64,000 nucleotides of DNA from DASPSM01 sp963800135 (GCA_963800135.1 CAWCZR010000021.1:124001-188000); one strand, 5' to 3'. Shown: positions 26,003 through 35,493, counted from the first letter of the stretch. Made by a program: numbers and translations. The notes: generated from the letters alone by a model not told the origin.

Positions 26003-28918
26003 ATGCCCGATCTGCGCCGCATCGTCGATGAAATCCGTTTCTACCTCGACTCTAACGAGGCGGAGATGACGGAGTCGGTGCGCGAGGCGGCGAGTGATTA
26101 TGCCGAGGCGTGTCATCAGGCCAATCAGCGGTTGCGGCGGTGCGGCGAGTTCTTGAATCGCAACCTGCGTTCCGAGGCGATCCAGCTGTCCGAAGCCGAA
26201 CCGGACCTGTTGGAGGCCGTTTCCACCCTCGATTTCGCCGGCCGCGAAAATTGGGACTCGGTGGTCAGTCTCTACAATTTGCCGGCCGTCGAGCCGCTGT
26301 TGATGGAGGTGGCCGAGGCGCTCAACGAGGCGTATGCGCTGCAGGAGCCGGTGAAAAAGCTGCTCGACAAGCATCGCTTCCTGGCGCTGTCGCGAGCTCC
26401 GCTCAAGCAGCGGCTGGCCGTCTTGTGGAAACTCGTCGAGCAGGACCCGACGATCGGCAGTTGGGAGACGGATGCCAGCGAGATGGAGCGGGCCCGGCTC
26501 CGCGAGATCGAGGCCGAGACCCGCGATACGGTCAAGCACGTCGACGCCTCCGGCATGAGCGCGATCGCCGAAGAGCTCGAGCACGGGAAGTGGATCGAAG
26601 CGATCTCGCAACAATTCAAGACGGCCATCGCCCAGTCCGCTCGGGAGATCACCCGGCGGGACGCGCGGACGCAAGTCGAAATCGTGGCGGCGGCCCTGCA
26701 AACGGCCCTTGCCGAATCGGCGTTGGAACGGGCCCGGCAGCTCAAATCTCAATGGGACGATTTGCAGGAGGCGGCCGATCTCGACGGCTTCGATCCCGTT
26801 TCCCTCCGCGCTCAACCGACGCTCCGCTGGGTGGCGGAAGAAGACGCGAAGGAGGCGACGCGGCAAAAGTTGGAGAAGGCCGTCGCCTCGTTCCGGCAGC
26901 TGCTCGGAGATGAGCGCACGCCCCGCGACGCACTCGAGCGCTCGCGCGCCGCCCTGCTCCGCATCGATCCCGCGATCCCGCCGCCGCTCGAGGAACGCTT
27001 CCTCGAGCGCGTGCAGCGGATCGAACGGCAGGAAAAATTCCGACGCCTGGCGATTATTGGTGCCAGCGTCGCGTCGGTGCTGGTGCTTGCCGGTCTGAGT
27101 GCGCTCTTGGTTCGGCGGTCGCTACAGAACGCCGAAGTGAGCCGCCTGGCCGACGCGCTGTCGCAATCGGTCGCGGAGGGGAAGCTCGTCCAAGGGCGGG
27201 ACTTTGCGAACGAGCACGTCGACCTGGCAGGCGACGCGCACTGGGAGACAGCAGTCAAAAACTTGACCGACGCGGAAGATCAGGAAAAACTCCGCACGGC
27301 CGACTTCTCCGGCCAGCTCGCATCCGCCGCCAAGGCCGGGGATTACTCCGAGGCTCGTACCAAGCTCGACAAAGCGGCGCGGCTCGCCCGGACGGCGGAC
27401 GAAAAATCGCAGGCGGAGCGGTTAAGCGGGCAGGTCGAGGAGCAGCACCGCAAGGACGTGGCGGCGAAAACCAGCGAGCTGCAGCAGCGTTTCGACGCGA
27501 TCACCGCCGACCTCCATCGTGCCCAGACAATGCACAATGTCTCCGCGCCGGCGGCCGACATCACCGCCCTGCTCTCACAGATTGGCGAGCGGCTGACCGC
27601 GCTTCGCCAGGCCGCCAGCGGCTCGGAGGGGGATTACGGATCGCGGATTGCCGTGCTCGAAACCGAGTTGAAGGCGATCAAGGATCTTGTTCACGCGGAC
27701 AGCCAGAATGTGGCGGCGCTCGACGCGATCAAACAAGCCGCGCTGATTCATGCGGCCGAGGCCGACTCGAGCAAGCAAGTGAGCGACTACATTGCCGCCC
27801 TCGCCGCGTTTACGCAGGCGTTTCCCGACGATCCGCGCACTCCCGACTTTCAAGAGGTGCGGAACGAGGCGGCGCTCTACGCGGGCATCTGCGCCTGGCA
27901 AAACCTGGCCGCCCAATGGAAGACGCTCAATCCCAGCGATTTGAACGACGCTCGCAAACGGGCGGGCGAATGTGCGGAGTTTCTCAAGAAACACGCCCAG
28001 TCGCCGGCGGCCCCGCTAGTGCAACAGTATGCGGCCTTTGCGGAGGCCGTGCAGCGTCGCGAAAGCGACGGCCTGGTTACCAAATTGCACGACTTGTTCG
28101 CGGGCCCGCTGATGCACAACGTTCACGTCGTGTGGGACAACGAGGGGAACGCGTACTATCTGAAGAAGGCGGTCGACCTTTCCGGCAAGCGCTTCGCGAA
28201 CGTCAAATACTTGAGTGGTTTCGGGGGAGAGGAAAAAAACAAAACTCTCCCCACCGAATCGTTGAAGAAAGCCGTGTCGGAGCCCGCGCCGCAAAGCCCT
28301 CTTTCCGACAAGGCGCTCATTGAGCTGGCGCAGCTCTCGGTCGAAAACTGGGAGCCGAGCATCGGTCATCTGGCGCATTTCGTACTCGATGCGCCGCCCA
28401 ACCTCGACCCATTTCTCCGCTACGCGCTGTTGCGATACGTGCTGGAATACGGGGCGGCCGGCAGCGATCTCCTCAATCCCGGGCTGCAGCAGCCGCTGGG
28501 GGTGTTGCACAACGGCTTGGACCTTTCGACCCCTTGGATGCTGCCGGATAGCGCGGCCGCAAAAAAAGCCCGCCCCGAAGCCGAACAGGTGGTGTTCCGC
28601 ATCATCGACCTCGACAAAGCCTGGACCCAGGCCGACCGCCGTCGCGAACAGCTCGCCCAAGCGTTCTTTTGTCCTTGCCTGTTCATCGGCCGGTTGTCCC
28701 GCAATGCCGAGGGACAATGGGGCTGCGTGACGCGCTGGACGGCAGACGGCAACTACGATCTGGTTGTGGCCGTTCCCGGAGCAAACGGCGAGCCGTCCCG
28801 CTGGGAGCCGATTGGGACCGTCAAGGACGGCAAGGTAACGATCGCGCGCCAGGAACGGGCCACCGTGCTCCGCGAGGGGCGACTCATCCTTGCCCGCCCA
28901 CCGGAGGCCGCCAAATGA
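26003..28918 (+). CDS. Giant coiled-coil membrane protein of the GTPase cassette
   Basis: 971 residues, no known family recognised. The N-terminal 345 residues are helical and charged (RARLREIEAETRDTVK, EDAKEATRQKLEKAVASF), followed by one membrane helix (about 348-370, IIGASVASVLVLAGLSALLV). A second coiled-coil stretch (about 370-700) follows, then a globular C-terminal domain (about 700-971) with FFCPCLFIGRLSRN near 890. No signal peptide. It begins 25 bp after the GAP1-like gene, and its stop overlaps the next start (ATGA). By position it should bridge the cytoplasmic GTPase side and the other side of a membrane. Confidence 0.7.
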   Translation: MPDLRRIVDEIRFYLDSNEAEMTESVREAASDYAEACHQANQRLRRCGEFLNRNLRSEAIQLSEAEPDLLEAVSTLDFAGRENWDSVVSLYNLPAVEPLLMEVAEALNEAYALQEPVKKLLDKHRFLALSRAPLKQRLAVLWKLVEQDPTIGSWETDASEMERARLREIEAETRDTVKHVDASGMSAIAEELEHGKWIEAISQQFKTAIAQSAREITRRDARTQVEIVAAALQTALAESALERARQLKSQWDDLQEAADLDGFDPVSLRAQPTLRWVAEEDAKEATRQKLEKAVASFRQLLGDERTPRDALERSRAALLRIDPAIPPPLEERFLERVQRIERQEKFRRLAIIGASVASVLVLAGLSALLVRRSLQNAEVSRLADALSQSVAEGKLVQGRDFANEHVDLAGDAHWETAVKNLTDAEDQEKLRTADFSGQLASAAKAGDYSEARTKLDKAARLARTADEKSQAERLSGQVEEQHRKDVAAKTSELQQRFDAITADLHRAQTMHNVSAPAADITALLSQIGERLTALRQAASGSEGDYGSRIAVLETELKAIKDLVHADSQNVAALDAIKQAALIHAAEADSSKQVSDYIAALAAFTQAFPDDPRTPDFQEVRNEAALYAGICAWQNLAAQWKTLNPSDLNDARKRAGECAEFLKKHAQSPAAPLVQQYAAFAEAVQRRESDGLVTKLHDLFAGPLMHNVHVVWDNEGNAYYLKKAVDLSGKRFANVKYLSGFGGEEKNKTLPTESLKKAVSEPAPQSPLSDKALIELAQLSVENWEPSIGHLAHFVLDAPPNLDPFLRYALLRYVLEYGAAGSDLLNPGLQQPLGVLHNGLDLSTPWMLPDSAAAKKARPEAEQVVFRIIDLDKAWTQADRRREQLAQAFFCPCLFIGRLSRNAEGQWGCVTRWTADGNYDLVVAVPGANGEPSRWEPIGTVKDGKVTIARQERATVLREGRLILARPPEAAK

Positions 28919-29793
28919 CTTCCGACGCCTCCGTCGAGGACACGGGCTTCGAGCCAATCACCTATTTCGTGCGCATCCGCGGGAAAATCCACGGCCCGTT
29001 CGACGTGGAAAAACTGAAGAAGCTGCACGCGCGCGGTCAGTTCAGCCGCGCCCACGAAGTTTCGCGGGACAAGCGCTCGTGGCAGCCGGCTGGAACGCTT
29101 CCCGAGCTGTTCGGCGCACCTGAGCTGCGCCTTCCCCAAGCGGGTGACAACGTGTTCCTGCCGGAAATTGAAGAACCGGCTGACTCGTACAAACAAACAA
29201 CCGCGCCGCCGGGAACAGCTAAGTGGTACTACAGTGTGGGGGACGAGCGGCACGGCCCGGTTCCGCTCATGGACCTGCGACAACTCGTCGTGAACGGACA
29301 AGTGTCGCCGCACGACCTCGTCTGGAAAGAGGGACTCGAGGACTGGGTGCCCGTCGCCAATCAACCCGAGTTCCAGGCGCAAATCGGCGGTGGCGGCAAC
29401 CGCTTTCAGCAATATGCTCCGGCGTTGCACGGCATGGCGGCCGCCGTGCCCCACCACCTGACTCGAACAAGCGGTCTGGCGGTGGCCAGCGTCACGCTGG
29501 GAGTGATTGGACTGTTTCCGGCAGCCTGCACTTTGTTTGTGCTCATTCCCCAAACGGCGGCGATGGCCATCGCGAGCGTGGTCCTGGGATTCGTCGGGCT
29601 CTTTCTCGGAGCCAGCAATATCTTCGCGATCATTTTTGGAGCGGCCGCGATGAAAGACATCGGCCGCGCACGCGGATACGTGACCGGGTGGGGCCTGGCT
29701 CTCGCCGGCCTGATCATGGGTTCGATCGGCGCGCTCGGTTGGATGTTTTGGTTGCTCTTCTGGCTGCACGTGCTGACGTCCCCTTTTGCCTAG
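28915..29793 (+). CDS. Membrane protein with two GYF_2 domains and a DUF4190-like region
   Basis: 292 residues. Two GYF_2-type domains (about 14-60, YFVRIRGKIHGPFDVEKLKK; about 102-150, WYYSVGDERHGPVPLMDLRQ with LVWKEGLEDWVPV) are followed by three to four membrane helices in a DUF4190-like pattern (GLAVASVTLGVIGLFPAACT, then IASVVLGFVGLFLG, then GWGLALAGLIMGSIGALGW). GYF domains usually bind proline-rich peptides, which fits the Pro-rich stretches in its neighbours. Its ATG overlaps the previous stop. Confidence 0.8.
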   Translation: MTSDASVEDTGFEPITYFVRIRGKIHGPFDVEKLKKLHARGQFSRAHEVSRDKRSWQPAGTLPELFGAPELRLPQAGDNVFLPEIEEPADSYKQTTAPPGTAKWYYSVGDERHGPVPLMDLRQLVVNGQVSPHDLVWKEGLEDWVPVANQPEFQAQIGGGGNRFQQYAPALHGMAAAVPHHLTRTSGLAVASVTLGVIGLFPAACTLFVLIPQTAAMAIASVVLGFVGLFLGASNIFAIIFGAAAMKDIGRARGYVTGWGLALAGLIMGSIGALGWMFWLLFWLHVLTSPFA

Positions 29794-29918
29794 CGAGACC
29801 ACCGATTTTGTATTGAATGCGACACCCTCGTTGCGTGAAAGACGGACCTTGAGTCGCTGAGGCAAACGAGCCCACTTGGGCAGCGGCGGCGGGCGATCGA
29901 TCACGCCAGGCCAAACGA

Positions 29919-31466
29919 ATGACGGATCAGTGGTACTACCGGCAGACTGCGGCCGAGTTTGGGCCCTATACCGGCGCTCAAATGCGGCAGCTCGCCCAGT
30001 CGGGCCGTATCACTGCGGCGACCCTGGTCCGGCCGGGCAAGAATGGCGACTGGATCCTCGCGTCGCAGGTAAAGAGTCTATGGGTCGCGGACCGACCGAA
30101 AGCCGCGCGTCTCGCCAACGTGCCACCGCCGCTGCCGCCCCGCCCTTCCAACTCGTCTGCGCGCGCCATGGCTCCAGGCGACAGTCAACCTGTCGCGCCC
30201 GCTCGCCCGCGACGGAAGAAAGCGATCCTGATCGGAACGTGCCTCAGCGCCGCCCTCCTGGTGGCTGGTTTACTGGTCTACTTGGCGGCTACCCGAGCGA
30301 AAAAAGCCCTCGCGGCAACCGCCCGCGCGTTGGACGTCGCCGAGCTGCCTGCGGCGGCCGTCACGGAACAGGCAGTCCAGCCGCCCGACCTCGCCACTCT
30401 TCCGGCAAGCAACCCGGCGGCAATGCATGGTGCCGGGCTGTCGACGGAACAGATCGTCGCAAGATGCGAGTCAGCCGTCGCGCTGATCAAGGGACGGGTT
30501 TCCAGCGGCACCGGCTTCCTGATCGCGCCGGACATCCTGGTGACGAACAAGCACGTGCTTTCGCACGAATTGATCGACCTGGTCGAGGTCTATTTCCCGT
30601 CCGCGAAAGCGACCGATCAGGGCCCTTTTAGGCCGACGCTGTTAGTGGAAGACGAGAAGCAGGATCTCTCGGTGCTGCGAGTGAAAACCAGCCTCAAGCC
30701 TGTGACGCTCGCACGGAACTATCAATTTCGACGCGGGCAGGAAATTACCGTCATCGGCAGTCCGGGACTCGGCGGTGGCGCCCTGCTGCAGAACGCCGTC
30801 AGTCGCGGAGTGATGAGTACGGAAATCACGATTCACGGGCTCCCGTATTATCAACTCGGCATTTCCATTAACCCGGGCAATTCCGGAGGCCCTGCCTTCG
30901 ATTCGGACGCTCAGGTCATCGGCGTGGTGACGCTCAAGGCGTCGGAAAAAGAGGGGCTGGGCTTCTGTATTCCCGTGGCCGAAGTCCGCCGGTTGCGCGA
31001 TCGGCTGCAAACTGTGACCCAGCACGAGATCGACCTGATGCAGGCGACTCATCGCCTTCGCGTCACCTACCGGTCTATCGCCCTGTTGGGGCAGGCCTAC
31101 AAGTCCGGAATGCGGCTCTACGTTTCGGCCATGCAATCCGCGATCGACCAGCAACAGGGACCCGACGCGGGCCTATCGGCCGTGCAGGACAAGGTGCAAT
31201 CCAAGCTGCAGTCCATCGATCACGTTCTGCTCGGCGTACTGCGAAGCGAGATTCCGCACATCACGAGCGATCCGAACGTGTCCGAACCGACCCGCCAGAA
31301 GCTGGCCGACTTCTGGACAAACTACCTCGAGATGAAGAGTTACGTCGATAATCCCCGCGGCAGTTACCTCACCTACCAGGCCAAGTGCAACGAACTGTCC
31401 GACATTCACGACCGCCTGTCGGAATCGCTCAAGGCCATGCTCGGCCTGGGCGATGAAGAGGACTGA
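29919..31466 (+). CDS. Membrane-anchored trypsin-like protease with a GYF_2 domain
   Basis: 515 residues. An N-terminal GYF_2 domain (WYYRQTAAEFGPYTGAQMRQ, about 4-55) is followed by a Pro-rich linker, one membrane helix (about 100-125) and a trypsin-like protease. The protease shows the full triad: His in TNKHVLS (about 211), Asp in KQDLSVL (about 249), Ser in NPGNSGGPA (about 323). The C-terminal 140 residues are helical. The GYF domain would be cytoplasmic and the protease outside the inner membrane if the membrane helix is oriented inside-out. It is the last gene of the cassette, 125 bp after the double-GYF gene, and is a good candidate effector. Confidence 0.85.
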   Translation: MTDQWYYRQTAAEFGPYTGAQMRQLAQSGRITAATLVRPGKNGDWILASQVKSLWVADRPKAARLANVPPPLPPRPSNSSARAMAPGDSQPVAPARPRRKKAILIGTCLSAALLVAGLLVYLAATRAKKALAATARALDVAELPAAAVTEQAVQPPDLATLPASNPAAMHGAGLSTEQIVARCESAVALIKGRVSSGTGFLIAPDILVTNKHVLSHELIDLVEVYFPSAKATDQGPFRPTLLVEDEKQDLSVLRVKTSLKPVTLARNYQFRRGQEITVIGSPGLGGGALLQNAVSRGVMSTEITIHGLPYYQLGISINPGNSGGPAFDSDAQVIGVVTLKASEKEGLGFCIPVAEVRRLRDRLQTVTQHEIDLMQATHRLRVTYRSIALLGQAYKSGMRLYVSAMQSAIDQQQGPDAGLSAVQDKVQSKLQSIDHVLLGVLRSEIPHITSDPNVSEPTRQKLADFWTNYLEMKSYVDNPRGSYLTYQAKCNELSDIHDRLSESLKAMLGLGDEED

Positions 31467-31510
31467 GGCCTGCGCGAGCACTTGCCTTCGCTTGTTCCCA
31501 ACGATTGGCA

Positions 31511-32362
31511 ATGATGAAGCTATCTCTTTCCGTCCGGGTGGCCGAGGCACCCTGCAAAACCCGTCTCAACGTTCCCTTCGCGGACGTCGTCGCGCTCGCA
31601 GCCGAGTACGGTTACCGCGCGATTTGCATGCGGGCCAGCGCCGGCGGTGTGGGTACGCCGCGCGAGGAACTCTTGCGGATGCGTGACCAGGTCGAGCACG
31701 CGGGGCTCGTCGTTTCGATGGTGACGGCCGACTCCGACGTGCCACTTAACAACGATCATGGTCCGGACAGTCTGCGCAACATCGGCCCTAGCTTGGATGT
31801 GGCCGAGGCGCTGGGCTGCGATCTGATCCGTGTCTGCCTCAAGTGCGAGGCGGACGTTGAACCGGCCAAACGGGCGGCCGATTCGGCCGCGGCACGGGGA
31901 ATTCGGCTGGCCCACCAGTGCCATACGACGACGCTCTTTGAAGAAGTCGAGCCGTCGATCGTGCTGCTGGAGCGGATCAACCGCCGCAATTTCGGGCTGA
32001 TTTATGAGCCGATCAATCTGTTGATTTGCGGACAGCCGTACGGATTGAAAACGCTCGAGGCGTTTGCGCCCTACCTGATGAACGTCTACTTGCAGAATCA
32101 TCGGCTCGATCCCAACGGACCGGCCGCGCTCGAGACTTGGTGCCGGGGCCCGCGGCGCTTTCATCACATCCCGCTCTGGGAAGCGGGCGGCGTCGATTTT
32201 GCGGAAGTCATCCAAGGACTGCGGACGATTGGCTACACGGGCTTCGTCACGGTGCACCAAGCCTACGCCGAGCTGATGGGACCCCGCGAAGCGACTGCCA
32301 AGAGCGCCGAGTATCTGCGGCCGCTTAGGGGGTTTACCACGACCGACAGTGACAACGCTTGA
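31511..32362 (+). CDS. Sugar-phosphate isomerase/epimerase-like protein (xylose isomerase-like TIM barrel)
   Basis: 283 residues from the first of two adjacent ATGs. The fold pattern is that of the xylose isomerase-like TIM barrel family: ADVVALAAEYGYRAICMR, GCDLIRVCLK, RLAHQCHTTTL, GLIYEPINLL with the likely metal-binding Glu, VYLQNHRLDP, and FVTVHQAY. Substrate is not predictable. It follows the GTPase cassette by 44 bp on the same strand but looks like an ordinary metabolic gene, and it faces the converging lyase gene 6 bp further on. Confidence 0.8.
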   Translation: MMKLSLSVRVAEAPCKTRLNVPFADVVALAAEYGYRAICMRASAGGVGTPREELLRMRDQVEHAGLVVSMVTADSDVPLNNDHGPDSLRNIGPSLDVAEALGCDLIRVCLKCEADVEPAKRAADSAAARGIRLAHQCHTTTLFEEVEPSIVLLERINRRNFGLIYEPINLLICGQPYGLKTLEAFAPYLMNVYLQNHRLDPNGPAALETWCRGPRRFHHIPLWEAGGVDFAEVIQGLRTIGYTGFVTVHQAYAELMGPREATAKSAEYLRPLRGFTTTDSDNA

Positions 32363-32367
32363 ATCGG

Positions 32368-33771
32368 TCAGGAATGCTCGGCTGCGGCGGCAGGCGGGCA
32401 CCGGCTGTTGAGGTATTCTTCGAGATTCGTGAATCCGTCCCCGTCCCGATCGCCATTGCGGTCGCTGGGGTCGTGCGGATTAAGCCCGTGGCTGCGTTCC
32501 CAGTCGTCGGGCATCCCATCGCCATCGCTATCCAGGGCCGCACGCGTGCTGCGAAGTTGGGGCCATCCGCCCACTTGGTCCTGAGAGTCGATGAGTCGGC
32601 CCGTGCGGTCGCGAACTCCCTTCACCAGCCGCTCGTCGGCGGCGTCGCGATGGAGCGACGCCCCGGCGTGTTGCAGGACGCTTTGAAAGGCTTCCATTGC
32701 CGACTGCGTCTTCGGCAAGGCCCCGTCGACGTCGAACTCACGATCGACGCGAATTCGGTCAAGCGACATGCGGCGATAACCGCCGTCGGCCCAGCGATCG
32801 AAGGTGATCGCCAGGTAGTTGTTCTCAGTGAAGGCCGCGTTACCCTCAAACACGTTGCCGCTGAGAAACGCCTTAAGGTGATCCTCGGTTCCGGTCTTCG
32901 TCGCCAGCGGATGATTGCCCTTGGGCGTGTCGGGGCCGGGAAGATAGCAGTTGTTGATGAAATTGATGTGAGCGTCGCCCAGGTTGGTGGCACCACTCAG
33001 GTTGTACACGACATTGTCGCGGTAATCGACGATCATGCCGGGCAGCGTTTTCTCGCCGCTGGCCAGCGTCGGGTGGCGATCGCGGCTGCTGGCGAACAGG
33101 TTGTGATGAATCGAAATGTTGCCGGTGAGGTCGCGGAACGACGACAGCATCGCGTGGGTGCCCTTGGTGTGGAGACTGTGATTGAGGCACTCCGCGTAGA
33201 TCGACCATTGCAGCGTGAAGTTACTTCCGCGACGCAAGTCGTGATTGCTGTCGATCCCCCAGGTCGAAGTGATGTGGTCGAAGATGACGTGGTCGACGTC
33301 GTTCGTAGTGATGGCGTCCGGGTCGCCGTGCGGCTTGTGCTGGTCACCCAAGCGGACGCGCAGATAACGGACGATGATGTGCGAGGCCTTTCTGATCTCG
33401 AACGTCCAATCCTTCAGACACACGCCGTCGCCCGGCGCGGTCTGCCCGGCAATCGTGAGAAAGGATTTGTTTACGACGAGCGGCTTCTTCAATTCGATCG
33501 TGCCCGACACGTCAAAAACGATGGTCCGCGGACCGGAGGCCGAGCGCATGCCGTGACGCAACGATCCGGGCCCGTCGTCGTTCAAGTCCGTGACGTGATA
33601 AACGTCGCCGCCGCGCCCCCCGCGGGCAAATCGGCCGAATCCTTCGGCTCCGGGGAAGGCGAGCTGCATGGGTGCGTCCGCATGCGCCGAGCGAAGCGCC
33701 GTCAACACCAGGGCGAGAACCAGCATCCAAGTGATAAAAGGGACCGACCGTTCGCGAAGTGTCAGGGGCAC
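32368..33771 (-). CDS. Pectate-lyase-like exported protein with C-terminal calcium-type repeats
   Basis: 467 residues from a GTG at 33771, chosen because GGAG lies 7 bases upstream and it overlaps the stop of the upstream oxidoreductase gene. A signal peptide (TWMLVLALVLTALRSAHA) leads to a right-handed beta-helix lyase pattern: FPGAEGFGRFARGGRGGDVY, TIVFDVSGTIELKK, ITIAGQTAPGDGV-like stretch, VDHVIFDHITSTWG and ISIHHNLFASSRDRHP. The end holds DSDGDGMPDDWE and DRDGDGFTNLEEY, calcium-binding repeats common in planctomycete exported proteins. It probably cleaves an acidic polysaccharide such as pectate; the exact substrate is unknown. Confidence 0.85.
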   Translation of the reverse strand: MPLTLRERSVPFITWMLVLALVLTALRSAHADAPMQLAFPGAEGFGRFARGGRGGDVYHVTDLNDDGPGSLRHGMRSASGPRTIVFDVSGTIELKKPLVVNKSFLTIAGQTAPGDGVCLKDWTFEIRKASHIIVRYLRVRLGDQHKPHGDPDAITTNDVDHVIFDHITSTWGIDSNHDLRRGSNFTLQWSIYAECLNHSLHTKGTHAMLSSFRDLTGNISIHHNLFASSRDRHPTLASGEKTLPGMIVDYRDNVVYNLSGATNLGDAHINFINNCYLPGPDTPKGNHPLATKTGTEDHLKAFLSGNVFEGNAAFTENNYLAITFDRWADGGYRRMSLDRIRVDREFDVDGALPKTQSAMEAFQSVLQHAGASLHRDAADERLVKGVRDRTGRLIDSQDQVGGWPQLRSTRAALDSDGDGMPDDWERSHGLNPHDPSDRNGDRDGDGFTNLEEYLNSRCPPAAAAEHS

Positions 33772-35202
33772 AAGGAATCTCCAGGCGGCAGCTTGCGTTG
33801 AGCTTCTTTCCAGATCGGCCCGTAGACTTCCTTGTCGAACGGCGGGCAACCCGTTGGGAATTGGCCCGCGGGATGAACCCGGTTACGCATCAGGTTGGTG
33901 CAATACGAGAAGGTCCGGCAAGTTCGAAAATGATCGAGACCGCCTTGCTCCTTGAGATTGCGCAAAATCGGGCTGCGCCAACGTCGCACGGCCAAGTCCG
34001 ACGATTGCGACTGAACCGTCGGTAACATTGGCCGCCGCCGCCTGCAGCGCAAACTCCTGCAGCCAACTGTAGCCGCTGCCGACGACGGGCAGGTCGGGAA
34101 CGGCCGCTTGAACCGCGCGGGCCAGGCGAAAATGGCGGAGCACGCCCAACAGCGGATGTTCGGGCGCGTCGTAACCGTCAATCGGTGGATAATCGGCCGG
34201 CCGGACCACGTGCGGATTGACGTAGGGGTTGCCGGCGGTGACGTTGAGCAGGCTCACGCCGGCATCACGCAGGCGCCGTGCCAGCTCCAGGGGCTCTCGC
34301 AGATCCTCAATCTGGTGATTGTAGGGGTTGGTACCGAACACATTTTCGAGCGGCAAGTGGTGCGGCGCCGGCTCACCGGCGGCCCCCACGGTTCCCTTGC
34401 GGTAGGCAATGCCGTCGTAGGCGTTGAATCGCGTGGCGACGATCAAAGACGGCAGCTCCTCGCGAACGCGAGCAACGATTTCCCGAACAAGCCGCGTCCG
34501 GTTCTCAAAGCTTCCGCCGAATCGGCCTGGCCGATTCCGGGCGGTCAGCAACTCCGAGAGCAAATAGCCGTGACACTGCTTGAGGTCGATGAAGTCAACG
34601 CCAATCCGGGCCGCGAGGCGTGCCGCGGCGACATATTGGTCGGCGATGCATGCGAGGTCCTCGTCGGCGGCGAGCGGAAAGGAGTCATCAACCGGCCGGC
34701 CGCTAGCCTTGTCGATCGTGAGCGGATCGCGGATAGGATCGTGTGAAACCAGGAGCGTGCGGCGATATCCGTAGCGGCCCGAGTGCGTGAGTTGCAGACC
34801 GATCACCAAATCGTCGGCACTGCCGCACGCTTCGCGATGAGCGCGGCGGCAACGGTTCAGCATGTCCTCGATCGACGCGGCTGTTTGGTCGCAGAGCCAA
34901 AGCTGACGGGGATTGGCGCGCGCTTCGTCGCTGATCGCCGTCGCTTCGCCCCAAATCAGCTTGGCGCCGCCGCTGCCGAAGCGGACGTAGCGGCGGAAAG
35001 TCAACTCGTCGGGTCGGCCGTCGAGCGTGCCGTCGCAACCCTCCATCGGCTGAACGGCGAGGCGGTTGCCGCAGCGCTTGGGGCCAATTGCAATCGGTTG
35101 AAACAGGGCCTCGTATCGCTGGGAAAGCGACAGAGTGTGACCGAGGTGTGCGGCTTCGCTCGTCAGAGCGGCGGGCGTTTTGTAACGAAAGAAGCGGGCC
35201 AT
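33762..35202 (-). CDS. Old Yellow Enzyme-family oxidoreductase (frameshifted)
   Basis: An FMN-dependent NADH:flavin oxidoreductase of about 480 residues. The TIM-barrel part shows RLAVQPMEGCDG, GLQLTHSGRYG, GVDFIDLKQCHGYLLSELL, RTRLVREIVARVREEL, and VAIVGLGRATLAQPDF. The frame breaks at AAAA (33964-33967, minus-strand T run); removing one base joins it to RNLKEQGGLDHFRTCR, then CPPFDKEVYGPIWKEAQRKL. The last part has a Cys cluster (CRTFSYC, FPTGCPPFD) of the kind seen in larger members. The start is uncertain; I used the ATG at 35202, but the frame is open to 35247. Its stop overlaps the start of the lyase gene. Confidence 0.8.
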
Positions 35203-35312
35203 GCAGCGAAAAATCTTAGCCTCGGGTTGCCCCTCCGCCAACTCCATCGCTTGTTGCCCGTTGGCGGCCGCATGCCTGAGCTCGGCAAGCTCGGCACCGG
35301 ATCACTCGCTCC

Positions 35313-35385
35313 AAAAAAAACGCTGCCTGGGCTGACGTTGGCAAAGGGCCCATCTCTACCCAATGCCAACACAGTCCCAGGCAGC
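35313..35385 (-). terminator. Two-tier hairpin with a T run between the ANTAR and oxidoreductase genes
   Basis: On the minus strand, GCTGCCTGGG (35385-35376) pairs with CCCAGGCAGC, and inside it GTTGGCA pairs with TGCCAAC around a 20-base loop that itself has GGG and CCC. Eight T residues follow directly after the stem (A run at 35313-35320). This is a very strong rho-independent terminator. It lies about 110 bases after the ANTAR stop and about 110 bases before the oxidoreductase start, so it could also act as an attenuator. Confidence 0.8.
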
Positions 35386-35493
35386 TTTCAATTAAATGGT
35401 TTTTGATAAGGCACCGATCAACGAACCTGAAAAGGGATCCGCTGTCGCCGGTCTCTCGGCCCAGGGCGGCGGTCGACCTAGGACCCGGAAAAC

